DNA of 64,000 bases from Paracidovorax cattleyae (GCF_900104515.1 NZ_FNJL01000033.1:1-64000), one strand, 5' to 3'. Counted from the first letter of the stretch, positions 34,536 through 43,466 are shown. The notes: generated from the letters alone by a model not told the origin. Numbers and translations: made by a program.

Positions 34536-36371
34536 TCAGCGCGGCAGGGCCGGTGCGTGGGAGCCCGGCGCGGAGTGATCGTCGAGCGTGAAGCCCGCCA
34601 CGGTGCGCGACAGGTGGTGGGCCTGGTCGTTGAGCACGCCGGAGGCGGCGGTGGATTCCTCCACCAGGGCCGCGTTCTGCTGCGTGGCGCGGTCCATCTC
34701 GGCGACGGCCTGGTTGATCTGCGCGATGCCCGAGCTCTGCTCGGCCATGGAGCCGTTGATCTCGCCGATGATCTGGGTCACGCGCTGGATGCCGTCCACG
34801 ATCTCGCCCATGGTCTCCCCGGCCGCACGCACGCGCTCGGTGCCGGTGAGCACGCTGGCGCCCGAGGCGTCGATCAGCGACTTGATTTCCTTGGCGGCCT
34901 CGGCGCTGCGCTGCGCGAGGCTGCGCACCTCGCCGGCCACGACGGCGAAGCCCCGGCCCTGCTCGCCGGCGCGCGCCGCCTCCACGGCCGCGTTCAGCGC
35001 CAGGATGTTGGTCTGGAAGGCGATGGAATCGATCACGCCGATGATCTCGCCGATTTTGGACGAGGCCTTGGAGATGTCATCCATGGTGTGGACGGCGCTG
35101 GCCACCACCTCGCCGCCCTTCAGGGCGGAGGCGCTCGCCGCGTTCGCCAGGCGCGTGGCCTGCGCGGCCGATTCGGCCGACTGCTGCAGGGTGCCGGTGA
35201 GCTGCGACAGCGATGCGGAGGTCTCCTGCAGGGCGCTCGCCGAACCCTCGGTGCGGTTGGAGAGGTCCTGGTTGCCGGCGCGGATCTCGTCGGTGGCCGT
35301 CTTCATGGATTCCACGCCGTGGCGCACGTCCTGGAGCACGGTGCCGATCTGCTCGACGAAGGCATTGAACGAGGAGGCGATCTGGGCCACCTCGTCGCGG
35401 CCGGACACGGGCAGGCGCTGGGTCAGGTCGCCGCCGCCGGAGCCGATGCGGTCCATGGCGTCGCGCACCTGCGAGAGGCGGCGGAAGGACGTGGCGGTGA
35501 GCAGGGCGGCGACGCCGGCCGCGGCCAGGGCCAGCAGCACGATCGCGACGGCCAGGGTGTGCAGCACGCTGCGCAGGCCGGCGGTGGCCTCGGCCTTGTC
35601 GAGCGCCACGATCAGCGTCCAGTCCGTGCCGTGCACGGTGCGGCCCTTGAGCAGCTTGGCGGCGCCGTCCATCCCGACCTCGAGCGGCTTGTCCGACGTG
35701 GCCAGGGACGCCATGGTGGCCGGCGTCAGCACGGAAGAAATCTCGGTGACCGGCTTGAGCGCCAGCCTGGCGTCGGCATGCGCGATGACCTGCCCGTCGC
35801 TATTGACCACGAAACCGAAGCTGCCGGGCGTCGGGCGGATGGCCGCGACCACCTCGCGCACGCCGTCGAGCGGCACCGCGCCGCTCAGCACGCCCTCGAG
35901 CTTGCCGCCGCGCAGCATGGGCGCCACGAAGGCCACGTGGGGCACGCCGGTGGTCGAGTCGCCATAGGGCTTGGTGACGGCCAGCTTGCCGGCCTGCACG
36001 GCGCTCTTGTACCAGGGGCGGGCCGTGGGGTCGTAGCCCGGGGCCGTCTTGGTGGTGGAGAAGAAGGTCTTGTCTTCCCAGCCGACGGTGGTGATGGGGA
36101 AGCCGTTGGCCTTGCCCATCAGCGGCACATAGCCCTGCGGGTCGCCGTGCTCGATGGCCGCTGCCGTCGCCTGCACGGCTGTGCCCTTGGAGGCCACCCA
36201 CTGGTCCACCGCCATGGCATTGCCGGCGGCGATCGCATTCAGATCCTGCTCGATGGTCTCGAACGTGCTCGCGCGGGTGATGGTGTAGGTGGCGGCTCCG
36301 GTGACCGCCAGGGCGCACACGACCGTGGCGGTGCTGATGAAAAGTATCTTGGAGCGCAGTGTCTGGAGCAT
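34536..36371 (-). CDS. Methyl-accepting chemotaxis protein with Cache sensor
   Basis: A 611-residue chemoreceptor. The first membrane helix is about residues 8-30 and a periplasmic Cache-type sensor domain fills residues 40-270 ([20 protein letters not shown] and [15 protein letters not shown] are typical). The second helix lies near 275-297 ([17 protein letters not shown]), followed by HAMP and the signalling domain. The signalling hairpin tip reads [20 protein letters not shown]. The flanking DctA carrier and permeases suggest it senses an organic acid or nucleobase. It is 28 bases upstream of the GntR gene. Confidence 0.96.
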   Translation of the reverse strand: MLQTLRSKILFISTATVVCALAVTGAATYTITRASTFETIEQDLNAIAAGNAMAVDQWVASKGTAVQATAAAIEHGDPQGYVPLMGKANGFPITTVGWEDKTFFSTTKTAPGYDPTARPWYKSAVQAGKLAVTKPYGDSTTGVPHVAFVAPMLRGGKLEGVLSGAVPLDGVREVVAAIRPTPGSFGFVVNSDGQVIAHADARLALKPVTEISSVLTPATMASLATSDKPLEVGMDGAAKLLKGRTVHGTDWTLIVALDKAEATAGLRSVLHTLAVAIVLLALAAAGVAALLTATSFRRLSQVRDAMDRIGSGGGDLTQRLPVSGRDEVAQIASSFNAFVEQIGTVLQDVRHGVESMKTATDEIRAGNQDLSNRTEGSASALQETSASLSQLTGTLQQSAESAAQATRLANAASASALKGGEVVASAVHTMDDISKASSKIGEIIGVIDSIAFQTNILALNAAVEAARAGEQGRGFAVVAGEVRSLAQRSAEAAKEIKSLIDASGASVLTGTERVRAAGETMGEIVDGIQRVTQIIGEINGSMAEQSSGIAQINQAVAEMDRATQQNAALVEESTAASGVLNDQAHHLSRTVAGFTLDDHSAPGSHAPALPR

Positions 36372-36465
36372 GGAGAACCTTCGGGCAGGGCGCTTCGATT
36401 ACACCGCAGAAGGTTTCTTTTGTTACGCAAAACACGAAACTGTTGCAAATGTGCCCCGGGACTGG

Positions 36466-37743
36466 TCAAGGCACGGGCGGCACTTCCTTGCCGTCGAGCA
36501 CGGCCCGGGCGCGTTCGCGGTCGATGTCGCCTTCCCAGGCGGCGATGGCCACGGTCGCCACGCAGTTGCCCACCAGGTTGCCCAGGGCCCGGGCGATGCC
36601 CATGAACCAGTCCACCGACAGCACCAGCACCAGGCCGATGGCGGGAATGGCCGGGATCGCGTGCAGCGTGGCGGCCAGCACCACGATGGCCGAGCCCGGC
36701 ACGCCATGCGCGCCTTTGGAGGTGACGAGCGAAATGGCGAGGATGGTCAGCAGGTCGGTCATGCTGATCGGGGTGTTGGTCGCCTGGGCGATGAACACGG
36801 CCGCGAGCGTGATGTAGATGGAGAATGCATCCAGGTTGAACGAGTAGCCGGTGGGAATCACCAGCCCCACGGTCGAGTCGCGCACGCCCATGTGCTTGAG
36901 CTTGGCCATGATCTGCGGCAGCACGCTGTCGGACGAGGTGGTGGCGAACACCACGGCCAGTTCCTCGCGCAGGTAGCGCAGCAGCTTGAAGAGGCTGAAG
37001 CCCGAGAAGCGCATGATGAGCCCGAGCACGACCACGACGAACAGCGCCACGGCCAGGTAGAACAGCCCCACCAGCATGCCCAGCTGCTTGAGCGAGCCGA
37101 CGCCGTACTTGCCCACGGTGAAGGCGATGGCCCCCAGCACGCCCAGGGGCGCGAGCTGGATGATGAGGCCCATGGCGCGGAACAGCACCACCGAGAAATC
37201 CTCGATGAGCCCTGCCACGCGGGCGCCGCGCTCGCCCACCAGCGCCAGCGCGCAGCCGAAGACGATCGAGAACAGCAGCACCTGCAGCACGTCGCCCGTG
37301 GAGAAGGCGCTCACGGCGGTGCTGGGGATGAGCTTGAGCAGGAAATCGCTGAAGCCGCCGCCCGAGAGCTTGTTCGCCGTGTCCGTGTAGGCGCTGAGCG
37401 CCGAGGCATCCAATGCGCGCGGGTCCACGTTCATGCCCACTCCGGGCTCGAACACGAAGGCCAGTACGAGGCCCAGCGCCAGCGCGACGGTGGTGACCAC
37501 CTCGAAGTAGATCAGCGACTTGATGCCCACCCGGCCCACGCGCTTCAGGTCCCCCGTGCCGGCGATGCCATGCACCACCACGCAGAACACCACCAGCGGG
37601 ATCAGCATCTTGATGAGCTTGATGAACCCGTCGCCCAGCGGCTTGAGCTGCACGGCCCACTGTGGCCACAGGAGGCCCACGGCGATGCCGGCCACGAGGG
37701 CCAGCACGACGCGGCCGAACAAGGTGCGGAAAAGGAAATGCAT
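36466..37743 (-). CDS. dctA: C4-dicarboxylate:cation symporter DctA-like
   Basis: A 425-residue carrier of the dicarboxylate/amino acid:cation symporter family. Diagnostic segments are VFATTSSDSVLPQIMAKL near residue 268, PTGYSFNLDAFSIYITLA near residue 297 and TSKGAHGVPGSAIVVLA near residue 345. It imports succinate, fumarate, malate and similar acids, which links to the malic enzyme at 26-28 kb. Its upstream region carries a 21-base version of the operator-like element of the NCS1/NCS2 promoters, suggesting joint control. Confidence 0.95.
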   Translation of the reverse strand: MHFLFRTLFGRVVLALVAGIAVGLLWPQWAVQLKPLGDGFIKLIKMLIPLVVFCVVVHGIAGTGDLKRVGRVGIKSLIYFEVVTTVALALGLVLAFVFEPGVGMNVDPRALDASALSAYTDTANKLSGGGFSDFLLKLIPSTAVSAFSTGDVLQVLLFSIVFGCALALVGERGARVAGLIEDFSVVLFRAMGLIIQLAPLGVLGAIAFTVGKYGVGSLKQLGMLVGLFYLAVALFVVVVLGLIMRFSGFSLFKLLRYLREELAVVFATTSSDSVLPQIMAKLKHMGVRDSTVGLVIPTGYSFNLDAFSIYITLAAVFIAQATNTPISMTDLLTILAISLVTSKGAHGVPGSAIVVLAATLHAIPAIPAIGLVLVLSVDWFMGIARALGNLVGNCVATVAIAAWEGDIDRERARAVLDGKEVPPVP

Positions 37744-37783
37744 GGAAAACCCCCGATGGACGCGATATCTTGTGCGCCAGTCT

Positions 37784-37804
37784 TGCATACAAAAAATGTA
37801 GACA
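37784..37804. promoter_or_regulatory. GntR-type operator element before dctA
   Basis: TGCATAC, six A residues, then TGTAGACA. It is the third copy of the right part of the element found before the NCS2 and NCS1 permease genes; about 17 of 21 positions agree with the NCS1 copy. It ends 41 bases before the dctA ATG. Confidence 0.5.
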
Positions 37805-37856
37805 GTAAACGGCCGGGTCTGATGCGGGTAATCCCTGGTTACGTGTCGCCCAGGCG

Positions 37857-37880
37857 AAAAAAAGCCGGGCGGTGCCCGGC
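37857..37880 (-). terminator. Rho-independent terminator of the RiPP minus operon
   Basis: On the minus strand GCCGGGC, loop ACC, GCCCGGC is followed directly by seven T residues. It lies 17 bases past the cyclase stop. It is the clearest intrinsic terminator in the window. Confidence 0.9.
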
Positions 37881-37897
37881 AACCTTGTAGGGGATGT

Positions 37898-39820
37898 TCA
37901 GACGTTGCGTTCGTGCCACGCCAGGAAGCCACCCACCTGCAGGCCGTAGCCCAGCATCTGAAGGTATTCCTCGCGCCGCGGCTCGGCCGCCTGCGCATCG
38001 GACGGCCAACGGTCCATCAACCCCTGCAGGCGGGGCAGGTCGAGCACCCGCCGGGCCAGCGCGGAGCCGTGCAGGGCATCGAGTTGCTGCTGCAGTGCCG
38101 GGCGCTGGGCGGTCAGGCGGGCGAACCAGTCTCCGTGCTGCACGCCCACCTGCCGGTTGGCATGGATCTCCGGCGGCGCGCCGCGCGCGGCCAGCAGGCG
38201 GCGAGGGAGGGAGCGGCTGACGCCGTCGCGCAGGAACTGGTCCAGCGGCAGGCTGCCGAAGAATTCGATGACCCGCCGGTCGGCGAGCGGCATGCGGACA
38301 TCCACGCCGGAAATCGCGCGCAGCGTGCCCCACCCGTCCATGGCCCCGGCATGGCCGGTCAGCCATTCGCGCAGGGCGCGCACCGACCGATGGCGTCCGC
38401 CGAGGCGAAACCGGTAGCGGTCCCGGTCGAGATTCCGCTGCAGGCCGAGTTCATTGGCCAACTGCGGATGCAGTGCCGCGTATTGCGTCCAGAACGCCGC
38501 CGGCAGGCGGTGCCAGCGGCGCAGCACCGCGACGGGTGCGAACGGGCGCAGTACATGGCGTTGAGCGGCTTTGCGAAAAGTCAGGCCCTCGGCCCTCGCG
38601 AGCGAGCGGGTCTGTGCCAGCAGAGTGCGCCACTCGCGGCTGCGCAGCAGTTCCGGCAGGCGGGCCAGGCCGTCGTAGCTGTAGAAGGCATTGCCCATTT
38701 CGCCTCCCATCAGCACGTTCGCCCCGTGCTCGCGCATGAAGCGGTAGAAAGGGAAGAACCAGGCCATGTTCAATGGTGCACGCATCGGCTGGCCGTTTTC
38801 CTGCCACCAGCGCCCGGCGTCATATTCGCCCCAGTCGCCGGCATCGTCGCCTATCGTGTGCCAGTCAACGCCGGGATGGGTGGCGGCCAGCAGGCGCGCG
38901 CGGGGCGACTCGTCGTAGTAATGGGTCTCGCTCGCCGTCGCAGTGGCTGCGCGTGGCACCCGTGTGAGGGTGAGCAGGGGGGCCGGCGCCAGTTGTCTCG
39001 CCGCCGACAGCACCACCGAGCCGCTGTCGAGCCCGCCGGTCAGGCAGGCTGCCATCGGGCCACGGGCTCTCAGCGCATCGCCGACGGCACGGTCCAGCAC
39101 CTCCGCCGCCGCGGCCTCGACATCGGCATCGCTGCCCAGGCGCAGCGACCCCGCTTCGGGCAGCGACCACCATCGCTCGGTGCGCAGAGTATCCGGCGTC
39201 AGATGCATGACATGCCCCGGCAGCACGCGGTCGATGGCCCGATACACCGTGCGGTGCGGCCTGCAGCGGTCCATGATCAACTGGTCGGCGAGCGCCTGTT
39301 CGTCCAGATGCCTGGGAATCTCCGGCAATGCCAGCAACGCCCGCACTCGGGTGGAAAAAGCGATGAGCCGCGCTCCGCGATGGACGAACAGCGAGCACTG
39401 GCCCACGGGGTCGCGCGCCAGCAGCAGCCGCCGCTGGTCCGGCCGGTACAGTGCCAGGGCAAAGGAACCGTGGATTCGCGGCAATGCCGCGGCATCCCAG
39501 CGCTGCAGTGCCTCCAGCAGCAGGCGGCCGTCCGGCCGCGATGGCGGGGATGCGGGTCCCAGCGCGGCGGCAAGCTCACTGCGAGCGGCCAACGTGACAT
39601 CGGCGGACAGAACGGCGCCGGACGCCCCGGTGGCCGGCATTGCCTCGCCCTCGTCCTCCGGCGTGAAGAAGTGCTGGCGGTGCACGATGGCGATGTGGCC
39701 GCCGTGCCAGATGCGCGCGGGGCCTATCCCCCGCGCGTCCAGTGCGTTGCCCAGCCGTTCGATCAGGTCGTCCGGTACGGGCCGACCATCCAGGTGCCAG
39801 ATGCCGGCGAAATCGCTCAT
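37898..39820 (-). CDS. Asparagine-synthetase-like lasso cyclase
   Basis: A 640-residue protein with an N-terminal Ntn-amidotransferase-like half and a C-terminal asparagine-synthetase ATP-pyrophosphatase half. The P-loop is ACLTGGLDSGSVVLSAARQL near residue 260. It begins MSDFAGIWHLDGR and lacks the Cys2 needed for glutamine hydrolysis, which is the known hallmark of lasso peptide cyclases (C proteins) as opposed to true AsnB. These enzymes adenylate an Asp or Glu side chain and close the ring onto the N-terminal amine. It lies 35 bases after a small precursor-like gene and ends at a strong terminator. Confidence 0.85.
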   Translation of the reverse strand: MSDFAGIWHLDGRPVPDDLIERLGNALDARGIGPARIWHGGHIAIVHRQHFFTPEDEGEAMPATGASGAVLSADVTLAARSELAAALGPASPPSRPDGRLLLEALQRWDAAALPRIHGSFALALYRPDQRRLLLARDPVGQCSLFVHRGARLIAFSTRVRALLALPEIPRHLDEQALADQLIMDRCRPHRTVYRAIDRVLPGHVMHLTPDTLRTERWWSLPEAGSLRLGSDADVEAAAAEVLDRAVGDALRARGPMAACLTGGLDSGSVVLSAARQLAPAPLLTLTRVPRAATATASETHYYDESPRARLLAATHPGVDWHTIGDDAGDWGEYDAGRWWQENGQPMRAPLNMAWFFPFYRFMREHGANVLMGGEMGNAFYSYDGLARLPELLRSREWRTLLAQTRSLARAEGLTFRKAAQRHVLRPFAPVAVLRRWHRLPAAFWTQYAALHPQLANELGLQRNLDRDRYRFRLGGRHRSVRALREWLTGHAGAMDGWGTLRAISGVDVRMPLADRRVIEFFGSLPLDQFLRDGVSRSLPRRLLAARGAPPEIHANRQVGVQHGDWFARLTAQRPALQQQLDALHGSALARRVLDLPRLQGLMDRWPSDAQAAEPRREEYLQMLGYGLQVGGFLAWHERNV

Positions 39821-39855
39821 CGGAAATTGGCCCGGCCGCGTCGGATCCGGACCCC

Positions 39856-40011
39856 TCAGGAGCCGGTCGTGGGCCCCCGGCCGTCATCGCCGACGGTGGC
39901 GTTGAGCGCCGTGTCGTCCATCGAAAGGAAAGAGACCACCGGAGTGGTCCAGGCCTTGCGGTCCGTCGGCTGCGAAGGCTCGCCAGGTGCTGTGGATTCG
40001 TGGTCGTTCAT
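39856..40011 (-). CDS. Lasso-peptide-type precursor peptide (candidate)
   Basis: A 51-residue peptide ending SMDDTALNATVGDDGRGPTT then GS, with the leader part TDRKAWTTPVVSFL. WxxPxV stands where lasso leaders have YxxPxL, the RRE-binding motif. Thr at the penultimate leader position would place cleavage before Leu36, giving the core LNATVGDDGRGPTTGS with Asp7 or Asp8 available for a 7- or 8-residue ring. A second Thr sits two residues before Gly41, but that core would have no acid at positions 7-9. The C-terminal Ser matches lasso peptides phosphorylated by HPr-kinase-like enzymes. ATG at 40011 follows AGAGAGG. Confidence 0.75.
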   Translation of the reverse strand: MNDHESTAPGEPSQPTDRKAWTTPVVSFLSMDDTALNATVGDDGRGPTTGS

Positions 40012-40042
40012 GCGGAACCTCTCTGGCTGTCGGATTGCGGGT

Positions 40043-40058
40043 CGCGGCAACTGCCGCG
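40043..40058. promoter_or_regulatory. Perfect inverted repeat in the precursor leader
   Basis: CGCGGCA, AC, TGCCGCG lies between the predicted -10 and the precursor ATG. It may be an operator or an RNA hairpin in the 5' leader. Confidence 0.4.
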
Positions 40059-40068
40059 GGTGTTCCTT

Positions 40069-40074
40069 ATCATA
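40069..40074 (-). promoter_or_regulatory. Candidate -10 box for the precursor gene
   Basis: TATGAT on the minus strand lies in a short AT-rich patch of the GNAT-precursor gap, 58 bases before the ATG. The -35 region is weak, so an activator may be needed. A separate promoter would allow the precursor to be made in excess of the upstream genes. Confidence 0.4.
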
Positions 40075-40111
40075 AATGGCGTGGCCAGGCACGTCCTGGA
40101 CGAGGGAGGGT

Positions 40112-40654
40112 TCAGGGTGCGGCGTGCACTCCAGAAAGGAGCGTGGAAGCCGCGGCCCAGGCCATGTGCCAGCCGATGCCGGTGTCGGCGAGGGGGCAGA
40201 AGCCGAGCCGGCGGTAAAGCCCGGCAGCCGGATTGCCCTTGCCCACTTCCAGCAGCACCCGTCGCCCATCCATCGCCGCCTGGTCCTGCAAAGCCCCGAT
40301 CAGGGCCGTTCCCAGGCCCTGGCCGCGGTATTGTGGCGACAGCAGGATGTCCAGCAGGCCCAGGTCGCCGGCCTCGCTGCGGCCCAGATAGAGCCGGCCC
40401 GCTGTCTGTTCCTGGTGCATCAGCACCAGGAACAGCACCTGCGGATGGGCGCTCGCGTAATGGCGCCGCTGCGCGTCGAACTGCTGGTCGAGCAACGCCG
40501 CCTTCGCCGCATCGTCCCACGGCAGCATGGCGAACTCGGCCCATCGCTGGTGCCGGAACAGCGCGCGCAGCGCCGGCAGGTCCGCCACGCGCTCCTCGTG
40601 CAGCGTGATGCCCCGCGCCAGCAGCGGCGCCGGGCAGGCGAACCGCAGCGGCAT
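40112..40654 (-). CDS. GNAT-family N-acetyltransferase
   Basis: A 180-residue acetyltransferase. The acetyl-CoA site is LDILLSPQYRGQGLGTALIG near residue 100, followed by LLEVGKGNPAAGLYRRLGF, both standard GNAT motifs. Its ATG shares one base with the stop of the upstream collar-protein gene (TGATG), so it is translationally coupled to it. It is the fourth gene of the minus operon that ends in the precursor and cyclase. It might acetylate the peptide, a collar protein, or act in self-protection; none of these is shown by sequence. Confidence 0.88.
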   Translation of the reverse strand: MPLRFACPAPLLARGITLHEERVADLPALRALFRHQRWAEFAMLPWDDAAKAALLDQQFDAQRRHYASAHPQVLFLVLMHQEQTAGRLYLGRSEAGDLGLLDILLSPQYRGQGLGTALIGALQDQAAMDGRRVLLEVGKGNPAAGLYRRLGFCPLADTGIGWHMAWAAASTLLSGVHAAP

Positions 40655-41241
40655 CACGGCCTGGGCGGATAGACGCCGTCGGTGGCGCAGATGCAATAGC
40701 GCAACGTGGTGAACGGCTGCCGGTTCTCATGCGCCTGCGCCGCCGCCGCGGTGGACGGGAACGGCGTCAGCGCGGTGGACTGCAACTGCACGATCGGCGT
40801 CGTGCTGTTCGGCGCATAGGCGCTGTTGGTCGTCGGTGGCGAGGTGGTTGGATCGAGCAAGCGCGACAGGTACGCGTTGCCGCTCGGCGCACTGCCGGAT
40901 GCGCCTGGCGCAGTACCGGGCGGCATGAACTTGCTGGTGATGGTGTGGGTGTGCGCGGGCAACTGCGTCGGCGACACCAGCGCGACGCTGTCCGCCCCCT
41001 GCAGCTGGCCGATCGCATAGCTGCTCAAGCCCGGCCCCTGGCCCTGGCCGACCGCGGCACGGCCACGCAGATCGGGCAGGCCAAAGGTCGTGCGGTTGTC
41101 GCCGCCGTATGTGAATCCGATGACTGCGAAAAGTGCCTGATACTGCTGCAGGCTGACGAGCTGGCCCATGCAGTCGAGCCAGCCTTCCGGAGCGAAGTTG
41201 TAGGGAAACGCGCGGATTTCACCGATGAAGCTATTGGACAT
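40654..41241 (-). CDS. Phage tail collar-domain protein
   Basis: A 195-residue protein with a tail-collar domain at the N terminus: MSNSFIGEIRAFPYNFAPEG, WLDCMGQLVSLQQYQALFAV and TTFGLPDLRGRAAVGQGQG. PAHTHTI near residue 95 and the C-terminal CICATDGVYPPR are also typical of the microcystin-dependent-protein (MdpB)-like family. Such single-domain collar proteins occur outside prophages and their role is unknown. It is third of three paralogues in a row and has an AAAGGAG ribosome site. Sequence between the conserved ends varies among the three. Confidence 0.9.
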   Translation of the reverse strand: MSNSFIGEIRAFPYNFAPEGWLDCMGQLVSLQQYQALFAVIGFTYGGDNRTTFGLPDLRGRAAVGQGQGPGLSSYAIGQLQGADSVALVSPTQLPAHTHTITSKFMPPGTAPGASGSAPSGNAYLSRLLDPTTSPPTTNSAYAPNSTTPIVQLQSTALTPFPSTAAAAQAHENRQPFTTLRYCICATDGVYPPRP

Positions 41242-41265
41242 GTCGAACTCCTTTGCGAAGGCCGA

Positions 41266-41817
41266 TCACGGCCGGTCCGGGAACAATCCGTTCAGGCAGA
41301 TCAGGTAGTTCAGCGTCTGCGTCGCCATGCGGTTGTCGTGCGGCTGGCCGGCCCCGCTCGGGTTCACGGCATTGACTGCCAGGGTATTGACCGCAGGCGT
41401 GCTTCCGCTGGGCGGCGTGAAGTACGGCGCATCGCCGTTCTGTCCGATGGCAGGCAACTGGCCGGCGGGCGTCAGCGCCGTGGCCGGCGTGTTGAGCGCC
41501 TGCAAGGTGTGCCGGTGCGCGGGCATTTCGGCCACCTGCAGGGCCACCGTCTCGGTGCCGAGCCTCTGCCCCAGCACCCGCGCGGTCAATTGCGGCGCCG
41601 GAGCACGAGCCACGCCCTGGCCCTGGCCGATCGCCAGCCTGCCGCGCAGGTCCGGCAGATTGAAGGTGGTTCTCGCATCGCCGCCGTACGTGGTGCCGAT
41701 CAGTGCGTACAGGGCCTGGTAGCTGTTGATCTGCAACTGGCGCCCGTCGCAGAACGCCCAGCCTTCGGGCTCGTAGTTGCCGGCGAACAGGATGATCTGA
41801 CCGGTATAGGCTTCCAT
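41266..41817 (-). CDS. Phage tail collar-domain protein
   Basis: A 183-residue paralogue of its two neighbours: MEAYTGQIILFAGNYEPEGW, AFCDGRQLQINSYQALYALI, TTFNLPDLRGRLAIGQGQG, then PAHRHTL and the end LNYLICLNGLFPDRP. An AGAGGAAC site precedes the ATG. The central part is rich in Thr, Ala, Pro and Asn and has no recognised motif. No other phage structural gene is nearby, so it is not part of a prophage tail module. Confidence 0.9.
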   Translation of the reverse strand: MEAYTGQIILFAGNYEPEGWAFCDGRQLQINSYQALYALIGTTYGGDARTTFNLPDLRGRLAIGQGQGVARAPAPQLTARVLGQRLGTETVALQVAEMPAHRHTLQALNTPATALTPAGQLPAIGQNGDAPYFTPPSGSTPAVNTLAVNAVNPSGAGQPHDNRMATQTLNYLICLNGLFPDRP

Positions 41818-41844
41818 GGTGTCGTTCCTCTTGTAGTCAGACCA

Positions 41845-42384
41845 TCAGGCGCGCTGCGGGTAGAGGCCCACCGTGCAGATGCAGAAATTCAGCACCAGAG
41901 ACGGCTGCATGTTGTTGTGCGTGGCGTTGGCACCTTCCTGGCTCACCGAGTCGGCGGCCAGCCCCACCGCTGGACCGGCTGGCGCATACAGGTTGTGCGG
42001 AGCGGCGGGCTGGGCAGGCAGGACATTGGACGTGGTCACGACTGCGCCGGTGGTTGCCGCAGCACCGACTGCATTCACGGAATGCGAATGGGGTGGCACC
42101 TGCGCCGCCGTCAGCGCGACGCCTTCCAGCCCGCCGTAGTTCCCGACCGCGTAGGTCACCGGCGGCGATGTCAGCGGATTGACACCCTGGCTGACCGGCA
42201 CGCGGCCGCGCAGGTCGGGCAGGTTGAAGTTGGTCTTGCCGTCGCCACCGAACTGGTTGCCCAGCAGCGATGCCAGCGCCTGATTGCCCTGGATCGTCAG
42301 CGTGCGGCCGTCGCACGGCAACCATCCCCTGGGTGTCCAGTCGAACGGAAACAAACGGATTTCGCCAATGTATGCGTCGGACAT
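41845..42384 (-). CDS. Phage tail collar-domain protein
   Basis: A 179-residue collar protein and first gene of the minus operon. MSDAYIGEIRLFPFDWTPRG, WLPCDGRTLTIQGNQALASL, TNFNLPDLRGRVPVSQG and PPHSHSV are the conserved pieces; it ends LNFCICTVGLYPQRA. The ATG at 42384 has a strong GAGGAGGA site; an alternative TTG codon directly upstream is not needed. The shared cysteines near the C terminus of the three paralogues may matter for their assembly. Confidence 0.9.
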   Translation of the reverse strand: MSDAYIGEIRLFPFDWTPRGWLPCDGRTLTIQGNQALASLLGNQFGGDGKTNFNLPDLRGRVPVSQGVNPLTSPPVTYAVGNYGGLEGVALTAAQVPPHSHSVNAVGAAATTGAVVTTSNVLPAQPAAPHNLYAPAGPAVGLAADSVSQEGANATHNNMQPSLVLNFCICTVGLYPQRA

Positions 42385-42722
42385 CAAGTTCCTCCTCGGA
42401 TGCGAACATCACCGCCCGGGATGCCACGATCGCGGCCGCCCGGACCCCTCCAAATCTCCTGGCTGCGCATGCGTCGCACTGCGCGCCGGACGCCATGCTA
42501 CATGGGGTCCGTGCCACCGGGGCCCAGGTTTACACCGACGTGGGCACTCGCGCAGGGCCGGACCGGGCGCCGTGGCTCGATCGGTATCGGCTGCGACGCA
42601 TTCCGTATCATCGGCCCCACGACCGCCGCCGGACTCCCGATGCCAAACCTGTCGCGCCATCTTTCTGTGACCACCCGGCATGTCCCGTGCTTCGCCGGAT
42701 GCCGCCGCGCGGCCACGCGGCC
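42385..42722. other. Divergent intergenic region of the RiPP cluster
   Basis: About 340 bases between the collar operon and the methyltransferase gene. No gene is recognised. It should contain the promoters of both arms; a TATCAT hexamer at about 42605 (plus strand) is one weak -10 candidate. No strong inverted repeat was seen. Confidence 0.5.
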
Positions 42723-43466
42723 ATGAGCCCGCCCGGGCGACCCTGGCGCCGACTGCAGGCAATGACCGGCCTGCGCCTGCTGTACCGTGCCTTGCGCAGC
42801 CGCGAAGGACGCGGCTATGCGTGGCTGCGAATCACCTCGCCCGAGCCGCTCTTCCAGGACTACGGCACCACGTCCGCAGACCGCTATCCAAGCCTCTTCG
42901 GGTTCGTCCAGGAATCCTTGTCCGGCACTGCGGCCCCCCGGCTGCTGTCGTTCGGCTGCTCGACCGGGGAGGAAGCCGCAAGCCTGCGCCGGTACTTCCC
43001 GGACGGGCTGATCACCGGACTGGACATCCATCCGGGCCATATCGCCACCTGCTGCCAGCGGCTCCGCACCCGGCCCGACCCCGGCATGCGGTTCCGCGTG
43101 GCGGGCAGCACGGCCGCGGAGGCGGACGCCGCCTACGACGCCGTCTTCTGCCTTGCGGTGCTGCGCCGGGGTGACCTGGCCCGGCACACTGGCGAGCGCT
43201 GTGACCATCTCATCCGTTTCGAGGATTTCGATGCGCAACTGGAGGATTTCGCGCGCTGCCTGCGGCCCGGTGGACTGCTGGTGCTGCGCCATTCCAATTT
43301 CCGACTCCGCGATGCAGGTGCCGCCCGCTGGTTCGAGCCGGTCCTGCGCATGCCGGAGGCGCCGCGCGCGGACACACCGCTGTTCGGGCCGGACAACCGG
43401 CGGCTGCGGGAGCAGGCCTACGGCGAAGTCGTGTTTCGACGCCTCGCCTGCCCCCTGGGCGGCTGA
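42723..43466 (+). CDS. Class I SAM-dependent methyltransferase
   Basis: A 247-residue methyltransferase-type Rossmann protein (a start eight codons earlier, at 42699, is also possible). The SAM site reads LLSFGCSTGEEAASLRRYFP near residue 70, with ITGLDIHPGHI as the acidic loop and AVFCLAVLRRGDLA as motif IV. It is the first gene of the plus arm, divergent from the collar operon, and 90 bases upstream of the PqqD gene. Its substrate is unknown; modification of the peptide or of a collar protein are possibilities. Confidence 0.8.
   Translation: MSPPGRPWRRLQAMTGLRLLYRALRSREGRGYAWLRITSPEPLFQDYGTTSADRYPSLFGFVQESLSGTAAPRLLSFGCSTGEEAASLRRYFPDGLITGLDIHPGHIATCCQRLRTRPDPGMRFRVAGSTAAEADAAYDAVFCLAVLRRGDLARHTGERCDHLIRFEDFDAQLEDFARCLRPGGLLVLRHSNFRLRDAGAARWFEPVLRMPEAPRADTPLFGPDNRRLREQAYGEVVFRRLACPLGG

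Noticed and set aside
40654-42384. Prophage or tailocin module suggested by three tail-collar proteins
   Set aside because: No other phage structural, lysis, integrase or terminase gene is near; the genes sit in an operon with RiPP genes.
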